Source of the DNA: Amphibalanus amphitrite
Taxonomy: Eukaryota; Arthropoda; Thecostraca; Balanomorpha; Balanidae
Reading direction: 5' to 3'
Assembly (NCBI RefSeq): GCF_019059575.1
Contig: NW_024883106.1
Span: forward strand, 1 to 64,000
Length of the DNA stretch: 64,000 nucleotides
The position numbers were made by a program, and so were the translations under genes. This document shows, one piece after another, positions 61,855 through 64,000 of the stretch. How positions within the stretch are numbered: position 1 is the first letter of the stretch; every line of letters begins with the position of its first letter. The notes beneath the pieces were generated by a model. That model saw nothing but the letters and a program-made list of their open reading frames with translations, made no database searches and was not told where the DNA came from.

Positions 61855-64000
61855 TAGAGTTTGAACTCTTTGAGAGACTTCGAGAAGCGGAAGTGAGCAA
61901 CATCAATCATCATCTCAATAGTGACGCCACCGCTATAGTTTTATGCAATAAGTTTCGATATGGATTATATTCCTGAGTACATTTGAGCTAATGCAAAGCA
62001 CAACTAAGATAATTGTCACAACTCCTCACAACTGTTGAATGAAATCTGAATGCACAGCATATCTTTGTATTTATTCAAGTGACACACCTTTATTTATTGG
62101 CAAGCCCGTAAGAAAAAAGCATCAATGAAAAACTACGATGGGTTTCTTCGAGCAAATGCTGAAACCTGTGTTGAAAATCAGCAGCCCTTCCTGTCTCGTC
62201 AGTTCATAGAGTCCATTTTCCTTAACAACAACCGGACCTTAGAAGCAATTTGAACATCGATTTCGTCTTATTATATAAATTATTACAGTAATTTCATTAA
62301 TCCTCTCGCAGCGAGTGGATACAAGTTCATCAAGCTGGTGAGAAATAATGCCAAGAAATAAAACTGAACGAGACAGTTGCCGGCGAGCATAACTACTACA
62401 ATTTCTATGACTAATGGGCGCTTCATGGCCACTGGAGCCGGCGCCAGCGCAATTTATCACCAAAGTAGGCGACCGTTGGCACAATTCCGAACGCCGTCGG
62501 TCCCTTTCATTTTTTTTCTATGGGATAATCCTAAGCCATTGGCGTCATATACATGCAGGCGAATAACAGAGTGGTGTCTCGCTTCCAGAGCCGACCGGGG
62601 CCTTCCACCTCTACGATCTCCAGTACGATCAGGTGGTGGCCGTTCGGGTGTGGTGAACGGCGGACGTTTCATCTCACTGGCGTCCGTCGCCGCAGGAAAA
62701 GGACGCTGCCTCCCGCCGCGACCGCGCGCCCCAACCGGACCCGGTTATTGTGGCTCAGCAGCCATCAAATGTCAGACGCTGAGCCGAGCAAGGTGCCGAC
62801 AACAGAGCGCACCGGCCGGCGGCGCCGCTCAATTTCCTGTCTGAATGCCGTCAATGGCCACTGCAAGTGGCGGGCTCCAATGGAGGCACGGATTTACATG
62901 ATCGGGCGTCTGGCGATACGCCGCTCCAAGGAGAAAGGGCGACGGTGTACGAGGGGTGCTGCATTCCTCTATTGTCAACTAAGTGAGATCGAAATGCGCA
63001 TGTTAAGTGAGGGCGAAAAGACGAGAGGCGTAGAGCGATAAAGGAAATAAAAAAGATAGGAATAAAAATGATAGGTAGAAAAAAGAACAAGAAAGCGTCA
63101 AAGAGAATAAGAGAGAAACACGCTGAATACTTAGGGAATAACTGAATTAGTGTCCCCTGAATTAGTGTACGCTGGTCAGTATGTAGTCAGCAAACGTAAA
63201 GCAGCATTTGCTTATTTTCGAATCTACTTGATTATGCCATTATGACGCATCGTCTTCAACCACGGCCATTCTGTCGTCTGACACTATAACTGGCCATCTA
63301 CCACCGCAACCAGTCTGCCGGTCAGCAGTCGACCCCGGCGGCAGACCGTGTGCTCGTCCGCCGACTCTGCGTCCCAATGTGGAACAAACAAGCGGATTAG
63401 TGCTCCGACAGCAATTGGAAAGATGTGATTATGTGGTAAAATCCTATTTGTAGTTATAGAAAGAAGTGTAAAATCCTCGTTACTTTCCAAAATCACACAA
63501 ACAATTTGAGCGATCAATACAATACCTTATTTAGTGACACACATATGCTCCTTATTTGACGCGATGCTGCTGAGCCTTGATGGATATCATACCGACAACA
63601 AATGTTAGTCTTTGTGTTTTACGATTGTGAGCTTCTTGGTATCGGTTTAACTTTGATCACTTGTTCAGCTTCTCAGCCTATATCATGAGCATCAGATGGG
63701 ACATCAATCGAAATGTGATGCGATTTGTTATTCAATCAGTGGTAAGCAATGGCATTATTGAATATAATTGCTGAGATAAGCCGCTTTGCAAGAAATGCTG
63801 ATCAGGTTGAATAGATGAACACCAAAAGATTCCGAAAAGGCCGCTTGGAATTTGGCTGCTGGAGTTCAGAAGCAGCGGTCGTGCGATGCTTGAACCAAAG
63901 CTGGAAGCTTCCTTTACTTGGACAGAGCAGCTGAACGTTGTAAGACTTGCAACCATGACCGCCAAACGGAAAAATGGTAGGAAATGCACTGAAAACACTT
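61855..64000. other. no gene recognised; presumed dpr intron
   Basis: I looked on the minus strand for the first half of Ig1 (Cys-containing, before VSWIR) and did not find it. Open frames at 62377-63041 and at the right edge (minus, from 63998) have no recognised domain. Confidence 0.45.

Overview
The window looks like an intron-rich, repeat-rich arthropod genome, possibly a crustacean. The taxon is inferred from the gene family and repeat content and was not tested. The one host gene I can support is a dpr-family gene (defective proboscis extension response; two-Ig cell-surface receptor) on the minus strand. Four coding exons are visible, at 60511-60588, 25018-25150, 16255-16554 and 13627-13733. 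Their splice phases agree across all three introns. Together they give the second half of Ig1, all of Ig2, and a hydrophobic C-terminal tail with a stop codon. The N-terminal exons were not found and probably lie beyond 64 kb. The gene therefore spans at least 47 kb, and most of the window is its introns and 3' flank.

Layout. 1-4362: anonymous sequence with a (GA)n tract. 4363-9930: four head-to-tail Helitron-like units of about 1.3-1.5 kb, each with a G-rich GGGTAG/GGTAGT minisatellite. They are followed directly by a different Helitron-like element (9931-10983). 12.1-13.7 kb: CpG-rich sequence that includes the last dpr exon and its presumed 3' UTR. 16.0-16.3 kb: the Ig2 exon, whose splice donor is repeated every 20 bp into the intron. 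18.2-19.8 kb: two non-autonomous DNA transposons. 23.8-24.1 kb: a small hAT MITE inside a tRNA-like sequence.

The 35 kb intron between 25150 and 60511 holds a nest of retroelements. An almost intact LINE with endonuclease, RT and RNase H (26838-30366) carries one in-frame TGA. A second LINE of CR1/Jockey type (30.4-39.4 kb) encodes a 2A-like ribosome-skipping peptide ahead of its endonuclease, and a tRNA-like A-box/B-box segment near its 5' end. That LINE is split by a young BEL/Pao LTR element (31468-36788) with two 609 bp LTRs in which I saw no difference. The LTR element also carries an SGNH-hydrolase-like ORF where an envelope gene would sit. Further along are a LINE remnant (41.8-42.4 kb), two long hAT-like elements with 8 bp target duplications (51527-53235 and 56160-58270), a TA-flanked MITE (53899-54993), and four TTAA-flanked elements whose ends carry poly-G/poly-C palindromes (43539, 49139, 59490, 60680). 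The last two flank the 78 bp dpr exon closely on both sides and are rich in AGGTCA half-sites.

All calls come from reading the sequence; nothing was searched against a database.
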